Shown here in pieces: positions 25,211 to 33,940 of a stretch of DNA of 64,000 bases. The notes under the pieces were generated by a model that saw nothing but the letters and a program-made list of their open reading frames with translations, had not been told where the DNA came from and made no database searches. Each line of letters opens with the position of its first letter. Position 1 is the stretch's first letter. The translations under genes and the position numbers were made by a program. The stretch lies in contig JAMPFT010000008.1 of NCBI GenBank assembly GCA_023664305.1, positions 25,234 to 89,233 on the forward strand, given 5' to 3'. This DNA is from a bacterium. GTDB taxonomy: Bacteria > Bacillota > Clostridia > Lachnospirales > Lachnospiraceae.

Positions 25211-26839
25211 ATGAGAAAGAGTAAATTTCTATCTGTTGCAGTCTCCAGCGCAATGGTGGCGTCCATGCTGATGACCGGCTGCGGAAGCGACGGCAACGGG
25301 GGGGGCAACAACGTAAATGAGAACGGTGAATTTGAGCTCACCAGCCTGAAGGTTCTGGTAGACGGCACCGTGAACTCCGTAAAGCAGGAGACGGAAGATC
25401 AGCGTACCGTAAGAGACGCTTTTATTCCCCAGCTGGAGGAGGCAATCGGCGAGGCGATCGGCCATGAGATCGATATCGAGTTCGAAGTGGGCGATCATAC
25501 CGGTTATAACGATTATGTAGGCCGTAAGTTTGTCGGCCAGCAGTATCCCGACGTTATGATCATGAGCGCGAACATGATGAAGCAGTACGCGAGCTCGGGT
25601 CTTCTCTGGGATATGGCGGACGCTTACGCTAACGCAGAGTTCCAGAGCAGACTTACGCTTCCCGGCGTAAACGAGGGTATGAAGGACGCTCAGGGCCATC
25701 TGTACGGTTTTGCTCCTACCTACGGCAACGGCTGCGTTACATATGTAAAACAGTCCTGGCTGGATAACGTAGGCATCAACGGCGACGATATCAAGACCTA
25801 CGACGATTTCTATAACATGCTGCTGGCGTTCAAGAACGGCGATCCTGACGGAAACGGCGTAAACGGCGATACCTACGGCTTTATCTCCGCAGGCTTGATC
25901 GGTACGGAGGCTCCCTGGATCAATTATACGGCTGAGTTCTGGCAGGACGCTTATCCCAGCATCATTCAGGGTGAGGACGGCGTATGGTACGACGGTTTCC
26001 AGACCGACGCGACAAAGGCTGCTCTGGAGAGATTAAAGCAGGCTTATTATGTTGACAAGGTAATTGACCCCGACAGCTTTACCGCAGGCACGAAGCAGGC
26101 CCGTGAGAAATGGTGGGGCGCGGAGCAGTCCGGTTCCGCAGGCGTGTTTACTTACTGGGCAGGCACCTGGTACAAGAACGTTATCACGAACCTTGAGAAG
26201 AATAACAATCCCAGCGAGGTTTACGAGCTGGCGCCCATCGCTGAGATTCAGAACAGCTACGGCGGATATCTGAACAGAGAAGCTCCCGTTTGGGTTATTA
26301 TCGACGACGGCGACGGCGACGACACCAGAGAGCAGGCGATCTTTGACGCATTCCTGGCGACCATGCTGGACGGCGACAGAGTACAGAGCCTCTGGACCTA
26401 CGGCGCGGAGGGAATTGAGTGGTCTACTCAGGCGGAAGAATTTTCCACCAACGTAGGAAAGGACAACCAGAAGGATTATTCCTACGCAGAGGGTGAGTTC
26501 CATCAGAGACCCAGTCTGGCGGACGAAAATGTCATTTCCACCAAGAACCATCTGGATCCCCTGCTTGTCATTGCTCCTCTGGCAAACGGTTATGTATCGA
26601 TCAACGATTATGAGGCTGTCAGCAACAAGTTCTTTACGGACAACTGCGTGGACGCGCCTACATCTCCTTCTTCCGATACTTACAGCGAGAGATCTGCGGA
26701 TATCGTTGACGCGAGGGCGGTTGCCATTTCTTCCGTAGTAGTAAGCGGCGGCGACGTGGACGCGGCGATGGATGCCTATAAGGCAGCGGTTGGCGACCTC
26801 ATCGATCAGATTCTGGCAGAGTTGAATGCGGCTGAGTAA
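25211..26839 (+). CDS. Carbohydrate ABC transporter substrate-binding lipoprotein
   Basis: A 542-residue extracellular binding protein. It begins with a lipoprotein signal (MRKSKFLSVAVSSAMVASML, then MTGCGSD with the lipidated Cys near residue 22). The mature part is a large, acidic family 1-type solute-binding protein of the LplA/YtcQ kind, which bind complex oligosaccharides. The ATG at 25211 follows GGAGGAGGAAAAA; an ATG 63 bp upstream lacks one. It precedes two permeases of the matching LplB/YtcP type. With the acetylesterase downstream, pectic oligosaccharides are a reasonable guess for the substrate. Confidence 0.9.
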   Translation: MRKSKFLSVAVSSAMVASMLMTGCGSDGNGGGNNVNENGEFELTSLKVLVDGTVNSVKQETEDQRTVRDAFIPQLEEAIGEAIGHEIDIEFEVGDHTGYNDYVGRKFVGQQYPDVMIMSANMMKQYASSGLLWDMADAYANAEFQSRLTLPGVNEGMKDAQGHLYGFAPTYGNGCVTYVKQSWLDNVGINGDDIKTYDDFYNMLLAFKNGDPDGNGVNGDTYGFISAGLIGTEAPWINYTAEFWQDAYPSIIQGEDGVWYDGFQTDATKAALERLKQAYYVDKVIDPDSFTAGTKQAREKWWGAEQSGSAGVFTYWAGTWYKNVITNLEKNNNPSEVYELAPIAEIQNSYGGYLNREAPVWVIIDDGDGDDTREQAIFDAFLATMLDGDRVQSLWTYGAEGIEWSTQAEEFSTNVGKDNQKDYSYAEGEFHQRPSLADENVISTKNHLDPLLVIAPLANGYVSINDYEAVSNKFFTDNCVDAPTSPSSDTYSERSADIVDARAVAISSVVVSGGDVDAAMDAYKAAVGDLIDQILAELNAAE

Positions 26840-26887
26840 TTCCAAAAATAATTTGTATTACCTGAATTGTACTATCGCGGCGGAATA

Positions 26888-26958
26888 CCGGGTATGCTTT
26901 GAAAGCATACCCGGCGGCTGCCGCAAAGTCAAAGATCCCGCAGTCCGCCGGACTGCGG
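26888..26958 (+). other. Two strong intercistronic hairpins
   Basis: A perfect 13-bp stem around a single base (26888-26914) and a perfect 9-bp stem with loop GCC (26938-26958) lie between the binding-protein and permease genes. No T-run follows directly. Such structures usually protect the 3' end of the upstream message, giving more binding protein than permease. Confidence 0.7.
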
Positions 26959-27026
26959 TCAGAAGGGCAGTCGGCTTGCTGGGGGGTTTTTGACACGAAA
27001 CTGTCATAAGAAAGGAAAAGGATGGT

Positions 27027-27995
27027 ATGAGCAAAAAGAAAAAAATCGTGACTTCCACCGGCGTCGAGGTCAGACAGAAATCCCTGAAGCTTCGGATCTG
27101 GAATAACCGTGGTCACTATCTGATGTTTTTACCGGTATTCATCTTCGTGTTAATTATGAACTACTGGCCGATGCTGGGTATCCGTTACGCGTTCATGGAG
27201 TATAAGCCGGGACCGGCCGGACCGCACCTGATCGGCTTTGATCATTTTGTCAGAATGTTCCAGGCGGACGCTTTCTGGTCAGCTTTCGGGAATACGCTAA
27301 TTTTAAGTATTGTGAAGCTGTTTCTGACAACCTTTGCCTCTGTGCTCGTATCTGTCCTGCTGAATGAGATGGGAAGCCTCATGGCAAAGAAGACTCTGCA
27401 GACCGTGATCTATCTGCCCCACTTCATGTCCTGGGCGGTAGTGGCTTCCATTTTCACCCTGATTCTTTCTCCTTCCAACACAGGTATGCTGAACGGTATG
27501 CTGAGAGAGTGGGGAATCCTGGGCGCAAACGACAACAATATTCATTTCCTGGCAACCTCCAGTATGTGGCGGCCGATTTTCTACATCATCAATATCTGGA
27601 AGGAGACAGGATGGGGCACCATCATCTTCCTGGCGACCCTCTCCGGCATCAGCCCCGAGCTGTACGAGGCGGCGGACATCGACGGTGCGTCCCGTTTCCA
27701 GAAGATCCGTTATGTCACCATGCCCGCGCTGGCAAACACGATCATCACCGTGCTGATTCTGAACCTGGCAAAGGTGCTGAACCTGTTCGAGTCCGTATTC
27801 GTATTGTATAACTCTGCAGTATATGATGTATCCGATGTTATCGGTACCTATATTTACCGCCAGACCTTCCAGGTGGCAAGGCCGGACTACGGTTTCTCTA
27901 CGGCGGTCGGCCTGTTCCGCTCCATCGTCGGCTGTATTTTGGTATTGATTTGTAACCATGCCAGCAAGAAAGTCCGCGGTCGCGGTATTGTATAA
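27027..27995 (+). CDS. Sugar ABC transporter permease (LplB type)
   Basis: A 322-residue inner-membrane permease with six hydrophobic segments. The cytoplasmic coupling motif is LYEAADIDGASRFQKIRYVTMP. The N-terminus (RGHYLMFLPVFIFVLIMNYWPMLGI) is typical of LplB-like permeases. It forms the channel with the next gene product, 13 bp downstream. No ATPase is encoded nearby; this class normally shares an MsmX-type ATPase encoded elsewhere. Confidence 0.92.
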   Translation: MSKKKKIVTSTGVEVRQKSLKLRIWNNRGHYLMFLPVFIFVLIMNYWPMLGIRYAFMEYKPGPAGPHLIGFDHFVRMFQADAFWSAFGNTLILSIVKLFLTTFASVLVSVLLNEMGSLMAKKTLQTVIYLPHFMSWAVVASIFTLILSPSNTGMLNGMLREWGILGANDNNIHFLATSSMWRPIFYIINIWKETGWGTIIFLATLSGISPELYEAADIDGASRFQKIRYVTMPALANTIITVLILNLAKVLNLFESVFVLYNSAVYDVSDVIGTYIYRQTFQVARPDYGFSTAVGLFRSIVGCILVLICNHASKKVRGRGIV

Positions 27996-28007
27996 GGAGG
28001 TACGGAT

Positions 28008-28874
28008 ATGGCTGAAAAGAAAGCGGTTTACCGGAAACCGAAGAAAAAGGTTACGGTTTTTGCTGTAGTAAACTATGTTATGTTTATCATCATCGGACTG
28101 ATTATTCTGATGCCCATGTGGAAGGTCTTAGTGGACTCCTTCAACGCGGTGGGCGTGTATCAGTTCCGGCTTTGGCCCAGCGATTTTACCCTGGACGGCT
28201 ATCGCGTGATTCTGGGAGAGAGAGGACTTTTGAGGCCCCTGCTGAACTCCTTTATCACAACGATTTTCGGAACGCTGTTTGGTCTGGTGCTCTGTACCCT
28301 CGGAGGCTATGTGCTGATCCAGTTTGATATGCCGGGACGTAACCTGCTGGCGTATTTCCTGCTCTTTACCATGATCTTCTCCGGCGGCATGATCCCCGAG
28401 TATCTGGTGATGAGACAGCTGGGACTGGTTGACAATATGTGGATTCTGGTCTTCAAGCACGGTATTAACGTTTATAATATCGTCCTGATGAGGAACTTCT
28501 TTGAGGGAATCCCGGCCAGCCTTTACGAGGCGGCCAGAATCGACGGCTGTAGCCCCATGGGTATTTTCTGGAAGATCGTGCTTCCGCTCTCCAAGGCGGC
28601 GCTGGCTTCCATCGGACTGATGTTTGCGGTAGGTGTCTGGAACGATTACTCCACGGTTCAGGTCTATATTACGAATCCGGATTATGTAAACTTCCAGTAT
28701 AAGCTCCGCGTTATGATTATGGACGGCGATACGCCGCCTACCGCCTATGCGGTGTCCCAGACGACGCTGTACAATGCGGGTATCATCGCGGCGATTCTTC
28801 CCTTCATGATCCTGTATCCTTTCCTTCAGAAGTATTTCGTGAAAGGCGTAAATATCGGAGCAGTAAAAGAGTAA
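28008..28874 (+). CDS. Sugar ABC transporter permease (YtcP/LplC type)
   Basis: A 288-residue permease of the MalG-like group. It has six membrane helices and the coupling motif LYEAARIDGCSPMGIFWKIVLP. The N-terminus (VVNYVMFIIIGLIILMPMWKVLVDS) and C-terminal QKYFVKGVNIGAVKE match YtcP-like proteins. It is the last gene of the importer operon and is followed by a UUCG-loop terminator. Confidence 0.92.
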   Translation: MAEKKAVYRKPKKKVTVFAVVNYVMFIIIGLIILMPMWKVLVDSFNAVGVYQFRLWPSDFTLDGYRVILGERGLLRPLLNSFITTIFGTLFGLVLCTLGGYVLIQFDMPGRNLLAYFLLFTMIFSGGMIPEYLVMRQLGLVDNMWILVFKHGINVYNIVLMRNFFEGIPASLYEAARIDGCSPMGIFWKIVLPLSKAALASIGLMFAVGVWNDYSTVQVYITNPDYVNFQYKLRVMIMDGDTPPTAYAVSQTTLYNAGIIAAILPFMILYPFLQKYFVKGVNIGAVKE

Positions 28875-28888
28875 ACATGAATCAGTTG

Positions 28889-28915
28889 AAAAGGATGGCT
28901 TCGGCCATCCTTTTT
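28889..28915 (+). terminator. Rho-independent terminator of the importer operon
   Basis: An 11-bp stem (AAAAGGATGGC) capped by the stable TTCG tetraloop and followed by five T residues. Confidence 0.93.
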
Positions 28916-28962
28916 ATACAGTGGTAAATAGAAACGAAGGTTTTGGTGGAGAATTAAGAAAT

Positions 28963-30311
28963 ATGGCAGAAAGTCAAAACATAGAGTATAAAGAATCATG
29001 GAGAGATGAATATCTGAAGTGGGTGTGTGGTTTTGCCAATGCGCAAGGAGGATGCATTTATATTGGATTTGATGATAATGGGAATGTTGTTGGTGTGGCT
29101 GACTGCAAAAACTTCTTGAAGATATTCCCAATAAAATCAGGGATACAATGGGAATTATAGCTGATGTAAATTGTCTGGAGGAGAGTGGAAGACAATTTAT
29201 TCAGATTATTGTAAATCCAAGTTCCTATCCGGTCAGTTATCGTGGCGAGTATCATTATAGAAGTGGAAGTACAAAACAACAACTGCGCGGCTCGGCATTG
29301 ACAGAGTTTCTTGTCAGAAAGACGGGTTACCGTTGGGATGCGGTTCCAATAGACAATGTTTCTGCTACAGATTTAGACGTGGAAAGCTTTGAAATTTTTC
29401 GTCGGGAAGCTGTTCGTACAGAACGAATGACGCGTAAAGATTTAGAATGTACAAATGAGGAATTACTCAATAAACTGGGGTTGATTGTTGATGGGAAACT
29501 GAAACGGGCAGCGGTTTTGCTGTTCCACCGTAATCCGCAACGTTTTTTTACCGGCTGTTATGTGAAAATTGGGAAATTTGGTATAGGCTCTGATCTTCAA
29601 TATCAGGATGTGGTAGAGGGATCGCTTATTTTAATTGCAGACAGAGTGGTTGAACTGATTTATTTGAAATACTTAAAGGCATCTATATCCTACGATAAAG
29701 AAGTGCGGGTGGAGACATATCCTTATGCAAGGGAGGCAGTGAGAGAGGCAGTATTCAATGCGTTAATCCACTGCAAACGGGAAGACGGTATTCCGGTTCA
29801 AATTCGGATCGAAGACGAGCACATGTATATCAGCAATGCGTGTGTATTTCCCAGTGACTGGACAACAGAAAATCTTATGAAAACTCATAATTCCAGACCT
29901 TATAATCCGGATTTGGCTAATACCTTTTTCAGAGCCGGGTATATAGAAGCATGGGGGCGAGGAATACAAAAGATTTGTGAGGAATGCGATTTGATTGGCG
30001 CCAGGGCTCCGGAATACAGTATTCTTGGAGATGATATAACAATTAAATTTGCTGCGATTGCGAATGAAAAAGCTTTTAATAGGACAAATGATGTCCGAAA
30101 AGAAAAGGGCGTAAATACAAAGGTTTTAGAGCTTATAGACGCCCAAACGGACATTTCGTTGTCCGAAATAGCTGACCGTTTGGGAGTGTCATATAAAACA
30201 GTACAAAGGTCAGTGGCTGACTTGAAAAAGATTGGCGCTATTGAAAGAATCGGAGGAAAAAGAAACGGGTATTGGAGGATAAGACAAGGATCAGACATTA
30301 AAAAAGAATGA
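28963..30311 (+). pseudogene. AlbA_2 (Schlafen-like) ATP-binding regulator, split by a one-base deletion
   Basis: This is one gene in two frames. 28963-29160 encodes the N-terminus of an AlbA_2 domain (NIEYKESWRDEYLKW, GGCIYIGFDDNGNVVGV) and stops. 29148-30311 carries the rest: an ATPase-like segment, a GHKL-like region (AREAVREAVFNALIHC) and a C-terminal winged helix (SLSEIADRLGVSYKTVQRSV). The frames join (…DCKKLLEDIPNKIRDTMGII…) if the five-A run at 29107-29111 had six. These regulators are common near mobile DNA. The gene is AT-richer than its neighbours, a sign of transfer. Sequencing error or slippage is possible. Confidence 0.75.
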
Positions 30312-30324
30312 GGAGGACATTACA

Positions 30325-31002
30325 ATGCACATAATATTTTGGGCGGGAGATTCCACCGTACAGACAAATGACTGCGAAACCTATCCGCAGGCCGGAATCG
30401 GCCAGCTGTTTTCCATTTTTTTAAAGGAAGGATACAGGGTGGAAAATCACGCGAGGAACGGCAGAAGCACAAAGAGTTTTATCGACGAAGGCCGTCTGGC
30501 GGCCATCGGGGAGAGAATAGGGGAGGGAGATTTCCTTTTTATCCAGTTCGGTCATAACGACGAGAAAAAGGAGGATCCCACACGCTACACCGATCCTGCA
30601 TCCACGTTCCAGGAAAATCTGGGACGCTTCATCGAGACGGCACGGAGCAGGAAAGCGTTTCCTTTGTTGATTACGCCCCTGGAGCGCCGGACTTTTCAGG
30701 AGGACGGACAATTAAGTCCGGGAGCTCACGGAGAGTATGTGGAAGCCATGAAGCAGACGGCCCGTAGGCTGGAAGTTCCCCTCGTGGATCTCAATGCTAT
30801 GAGCCGGGCGTATCTAAAAGAGCTGGGAGAGGAGAAAAGCCGCAGACTTTACCTGTACTACGAGGCCGGGCTGTATGCCGGTCATCCGGAAGCCTCCCGT
30901 GACAACACCCATTTAAGATACGAGGGCGCGGCAGAGTACGGCGGGATGATCGCGGAAGGATTAAAAGAGATCGGGGGCGTTTACGGGGCGATGATCCGCT
31001 AA
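30325..31002 (+). CDS. Rhamnogalacturonan acetylesterase-like SGNH hydrolase
   Basis: A 225-residue SGNH/GDSL esterase of the rhamnogalacturonan acetylesterase group. All four blocks are seen: WAGDSTVQTND (nucleophile Ser), HARNGRSTKSF, FIQFGHNDEKK (Asn) and RDNTHLRYEGA (Asp-His). No signal peptide is present, so it would act on imported oligosaccharides, as with Bacillus YesT-like enzymes. The nearby importer and the rha and kdu operons support a role in removing acetyl groups from pectin fragments. Confidence 0.87.
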   Translation: MHIIFWAGDSTVQTNDCETYPQAGIGQLFSIFLKEGYRVENHARNGRSTKSFIDEGRLAAIGERIGEGDFLFIQFGHNDEKKEDPTRYTDPASTFQENLGRFIETARSRKAFPLLITPLERRTFQEDGQLSPGAHGEYVEAMKQTARRLEVPLVDLNAMSRAYLKELGEEKSRRLYLYYEAGLYAGHPEASRDNTHLRYEGAAEYGGMIAEGLKEIGGVYGAMIR

Positions 31003-31017
31003 AAGTGAACGGAATGA

Positions 31018-31101
31018 AGATTTTCTAAGGTCAGAAAGTACCTGACCTAAGAAAATCTAAGTCATTCCGGGAAGAATCCGCAAGCGGATTCTTCCGGGAT
31101 T
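31018..31101. terminator. Two long inverted repeats, likely terminators
   Basis: A 17-bp near-perfect stem (31018-31034 with 31042-31058) is followed by a second of at least 12 bp with an AA loop (~31069-31101). They separate the convergent acetylesterase and CofE-like genes. Neither has a long T-run, so function is inferred from position. Confidence 0.6.
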
Positions 31102-31133
31102 GCACCGGTATACAGATTGGTTTGTGCCGCCGC

Positions 31134-31859
31134 TTATGTCTGTGGCGCGGACAGCTTCCGCACAATGGCGATGGGGGTAGACTGGGCGGACTGTCCCAGC
31201 GGATTATCCCGGAAGACCTGCCTGCAGAAGTCCGCAGGAATCCGGCGGCTGCTCCGCCCCAGCACTTCTACGCTTAAATCGTTGGCGTCTATGATGACTA
31301 CAGGACAGCCGATATGCTCGGAAAGTATCCTGGCCGTGCGGTTGGGATGCGCCGGAGCCATTTTCGCGTAGTGATTGTAGGGAGGAATGGTGCAGGCGCA
31401 GGGGCCGTCCACGGCTCTTGCCCTGAAACCGGCAATTTTGTAAAAGACGCCTCTTAAGCCAAAGGGCTTTGTGAGAGCGGAGCAGAGAGCCGCAAGCAGA
31501 ATCCGGAAAACGCCTGCGTCTCTTAGGGCGAGTTCCATGGTCCAGGGGGAGCCCAGACCGATGCCGTAGGGCGAGCGGTAGACGAAGCGGCAGAGAAACC
31601 TGGCGAGTGGGCGGGGGTCAATATCGTCGATATCAAAGGCGCGCCCCTGACAGATCGCCACCAGTTTTTCGCTGAGGAAAACGCAGTCGTCCTTTTTTAT
31701 TCTCCCGGTCACATACTGATCCATAACGGACAGGATATCCTCCCTGACCGCCACCACATGAGTCTTTACGGGATACCTTGCAAAGCTGCCGTAATCCTTC
31801 GTATGGATATACATTTGTTTACCCGGATTTGGCTGACAGACAGAATAATCGTATATCAT
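31134..31859 (-). CDS. CofE-like (coenzyme F420-0:L-glutamate ligase family) protein
   Basis: A 241-residue protein resembling F420-0:γ-glutamyl ligase in length and pattern: an N-terminal strand with YPVKTHVVAVREDI, a conserved central DDCVFLSEKLVAICQGR, and a C-terminal half with NRTARILSEHIGCPVVIIDAND. In archaea and actinobacteria CofE adds glutamates to coenzyme F420. Lachnospiraceae are not known to make F420, so the true substrate is probably different. It stands alone, and no cofC, cofD or cofG-like gene is in the window. Confidence 0.65.
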   Translation of the reverse strand: MIYDYSVCQPNPGKQMYIHTKDYGSFARYPVKTHVVAVREDILSVMDQYVTGRIKKDDCVFLSEKLVAICQGRAFDIDDIDPRPLARFLCRFVYRSPYGIGLGSPWTMELALRDAGVFRILLAALCSALTKPFGLRGVFYKIAGFRARAVDGPCACTIPPYNHYAKMAPAHPNRTARILSEHIGCPVVIIDANDLSVEVLGRSSRRIPADFCRQVFRDNPLGQSAQSTPIAIVRKLSAPQT

Positions 31860-32024
31860 AGTACCTCATATCTTCTTTCTTTTGTATTTGACTACCTATC
31901 CGACATCGTATCAAAGCGAAAAATGAAGTTTGTTTTTTCACACCTGACAAATTTATGACGAAATCAATAACGTTTTGTTTATTTTTTCCTAACGGCCGCG
32001 AGATTACTTCATACCTTGCAGATG

Positions 32025-32200
32025 CGCACCGTGCAGAATATCACAGTCATGCAGTCACAGCGCACCGTGCAGAATATCACAGCCATCCAGTCACAGCGCA
32101 CCGTGCAGAATATCACAGTCATGCAGCCACGCGCACCGTGTGGAATATCACGGTCATACGGTTATTGCAACCGCTCAGAGCCCCACAGTCACACGGTTAC
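32025..32200 (+). repeat. Degenerate 36-bp tandem repeat
   Basis: About three good units of 36 bp (period word GCACCGTGCAGAATATCACA), then one or two decayed ones. The array lies in the 690-bp gene-free interval between the CofE-like gene and purC. It is open in two frames because 36 is divisible by 3, but has no ribosome site or codon bias of a gene. Confidence 0.85.
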
Positions 32201-32224
32201 GCACACTGCGCAGAATACCAGCTT

Positions 32225-32351
32225 CACCCGGGCGACGGTCTTCTGCGGACCGTAAAGGCACATCGGCGCTTAGCGAGGTACTTTCGAGCTTAGCGTCCGC
32301 TATGTGCCGACCCGAGTGCAAACGAGTCCGCAGAAGACCGTCGCCCGGGTG
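32225..32351. repeat. Large inverted repeat with perfect 26-bp arms
   Basis: Arms 32225-32250 and 32326-32351 are perfect complements (CACCCGGGCGACGGTC…). The 75-bp interior holds a weaker nested stem (GGCACAT/ATGTGCC) and a duplicated GCTTAGCG. It could form a ~127-bp cruciform or RNA hairpin. It may be a miniature inverted-repeat element; no clear target duplication was seen. Confidence 0.9.
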
Positions 32352-32418
32352 GAGCGTCCCAAGTGGAGCGTCCCAAGTGGAGCGTCCCAAGTGGAGCGTC
32401 CCAAGTGGAGCGTCCCTC
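32349..32418 (+). repeat. 14-bp tandem repeat, about five units
   Basis: Units of GTGGAGCGTCCCAA run from 32349 to 32404, with a fifth partial unit to 32418, starting inside the right arm of the inverted repeat. They end ~55 bp before the purC -35 box, so unit number might affect the promoter. Confidence 0.93.
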
Positions 32419-32474
32419 TGTAGACGGCCTGCTGAACTATCCCTTTCTGACGATGCGAACCAGCCGCGTAAGTG

Positions 32475-32503
32475 TTGACTTTTCCCCGCGAATACAATAC
32501 ACT
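32475..32503 (+). promoter_or_regulatory. purC promoter
   Basis: TTGACT, 17-bp spacer, TACACT, 45 bp before the ATG at 32549. The start is preceded by ACGGAGGAGAAG. No purine riboswitch aptamer is recognised in this short leader. Confidence 0.6.
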
Positions 32504-32548
32504 TTAAGAAGAGATTTCCATATTTATCATAATTTAACGGAGGAGAAG

Positions 32549-33430
32549 ATGAGCGTGCAGGAGTTTAAACCGATCAAAGAAGGCAAGGTGCGTGAGATTT
32601 ATGACAACGGGGACAGCCTGATCATGGTTGCCACCGACAGGATCAGCTGTTTCGACGTGATCCTGAACAACAGGGTGGATAAGAAGGGAGCCGTTTTGAC
32701 CCAGATGTCGAAATTCTGGTTCGATATGACCCGGGATATTCTTCCCAATCACATGATATCGACAGACATAAACGATATGCCGGAGTTTTTCAGGCAGGAG
32801 AGATTTGACGGAAACAGCATGATGTGCAGAAAGCTGACCATGCTGCCCATAGAGTGTATCGTCCGCGGCTATATCACGGGGAGCGGCTGGGCGAGCTACC
32901 GGGAAAACGGCACGGTATGCGGGATCCGGCTGCCGGAGGGACTAAGGGAGTCCGATAAACTGCCGGAGCCGATCTATACGCCGTCTACAAAGGCGGAAAT
33001 CGGGGACCACGACGAGAATATTTCCTTTGAACAGAGCGTGGACTACCTAAAAAAGCGTTTCCCCGGGAAAGGGGCGGAGTATGCGGCAAAGCTTCGGGAT
33101 TACACGGTTGCGCTTTATAAAAAGTGTGCGGAGTACGCGCTGACAAAGGGTATCATTATTGCGGATACGAAGTTTGAGTTTGGACTGGACGAGGCGGGAA
33201 ATATTGTGATCGGGGATGAGATGCTGACCCCGGACAGCTCCCGGTTTTGGCCGGCGGAAGGGTACGAGCCGGGCCACGGACAGCCCTCCTTTGACAAACA
33301 GTTTGCCAGGGACTGGCTGAAGGCAAACCCGGACAACGACTGGACGCTGCCGGATGAGATCGTAAAAAAGACCATCGCAAAATATCTGCAGGGCTACGAG
33401 CTGTTGACGGGGAAGCCGCTGACGGTCTGA
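32549..33430 (+). CDS. purC: Phosphoribosylaminoimidazole-succinocarboxamide synthase
   Basis: A 293-residue SAICAR synthetase of purine biosynthesis, joining aspartate to carboxyaminoimidazole ribotide with ATP. Signatures are KEGKVREIYDNGD, VATDRISCFDVI, CIVRGYITGSGWASY, IIIADTKFEFGLD, and DEMLTPDSSRFWPAEGYEPG. Length is that of the longer (~290) form. The ATG at 32549 has an excellent ribosome site; an open frame upstream through the 14-bp repeats is spurious. It stands apart from other pur genes. Confidence 0.95.
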   Translation: MSVQEFKPIKEGKVREIYDNGDSLIMVATDRISCFDVILNNRVDKKGAVLTQMSKFWFDMTRDILPNHMISTDINDMPEFFRQERFDGNSMMCRKLTMLPIECIVRGYITGSGWASYRENGTVCGIRLPEGLRESDKLPEPIYTPSTKAEIGDHDENISFEQSVDYLKKRFPGKGAEYAAKLRDYTVALYKKCAEYALTKGIIIADTKFEFGLDEAGNIVIGDEMLTPDSSRFWPAEGYEPGHGQPSFDKQFARDWLKANPDNDWTLPDEIVKKTIAKYLQGYELLTGKPLTV

Positions 33431-33459
33431 GACCGTGCGGACGGGTCGGGAGGCTGCAG

Positions 33460-33935
33460 CGGCACGGAAAAAGGTTGAAAGCAGCTGCAGAAGGAACGGA
33501 CGGAAAAAGGTTGAGAGCAGCAGAAGGGCACGGACGGAAAAAGGTTGAAAGCAGCTGCAGAAGGGCACGGACGGAAAAAGGTTGAGAGCAGCAGCAGAAG
33601 GGCACGGACGGAAAAAGGTTGAAAGCAGCTGCAGAAGGGCACGGACGGAAAAAGGTTGAGAGCAGCAGCAGAAGGGCACGGACGGAAAAAGGTTGAAAGC
33701 AGCTGCAGAAGGGCACGGACGGAAAAAGGTTGAGAGCAGCAGAAGGGCACGGACGGAAAAAGGTTGAAAGCAGCTGCAGAAGGGCACGGACGGAAAAAGG
33801 TTGAGAGCAGCAGCAGAAGGGCACGGACGGGAAAAGGGTGAAAGCAGCTGCAGAAGGGCATGGACGGAAGAAGGTTGAGAGCAGTTGTAGAAGGGCATGG
33901 ACGGAAAAAGGTTGAAAGCAGCTGCAGAAAGGCAT
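33460..33935 (+). repeat. Alternating 37/34-bp tandem repeat, 13 units
   Basis: Thirteen units fill the gap between purC and mazG. Two versions alternate strictly: one with GAAAGCAGCTGCAG (7 copies) and one with GAGAGCAGCAG (6 copies), each after GGACGGAAAAAGGTT. Some of the second type are 3 bp shorter. Units decay toward mazG, the last ones having GGCATGG instead of GGCACGG. Long open frames on the minus strand here are repeat artefacts. Confidence 0.95.
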
Positions 33936-33940
33936 GGAAG

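Noticed and set aside
31955-32293. 112-codon ORF with AEYHSH repeats
   Set aside because: It arises from the 36-bp repeat, divisible by three. No ribosome site; a second frame is equally open.
33460-33935. CRISPR array
   Set aside because: Units are directly adjacent with no unique spacers, and no cas gene is nearby.
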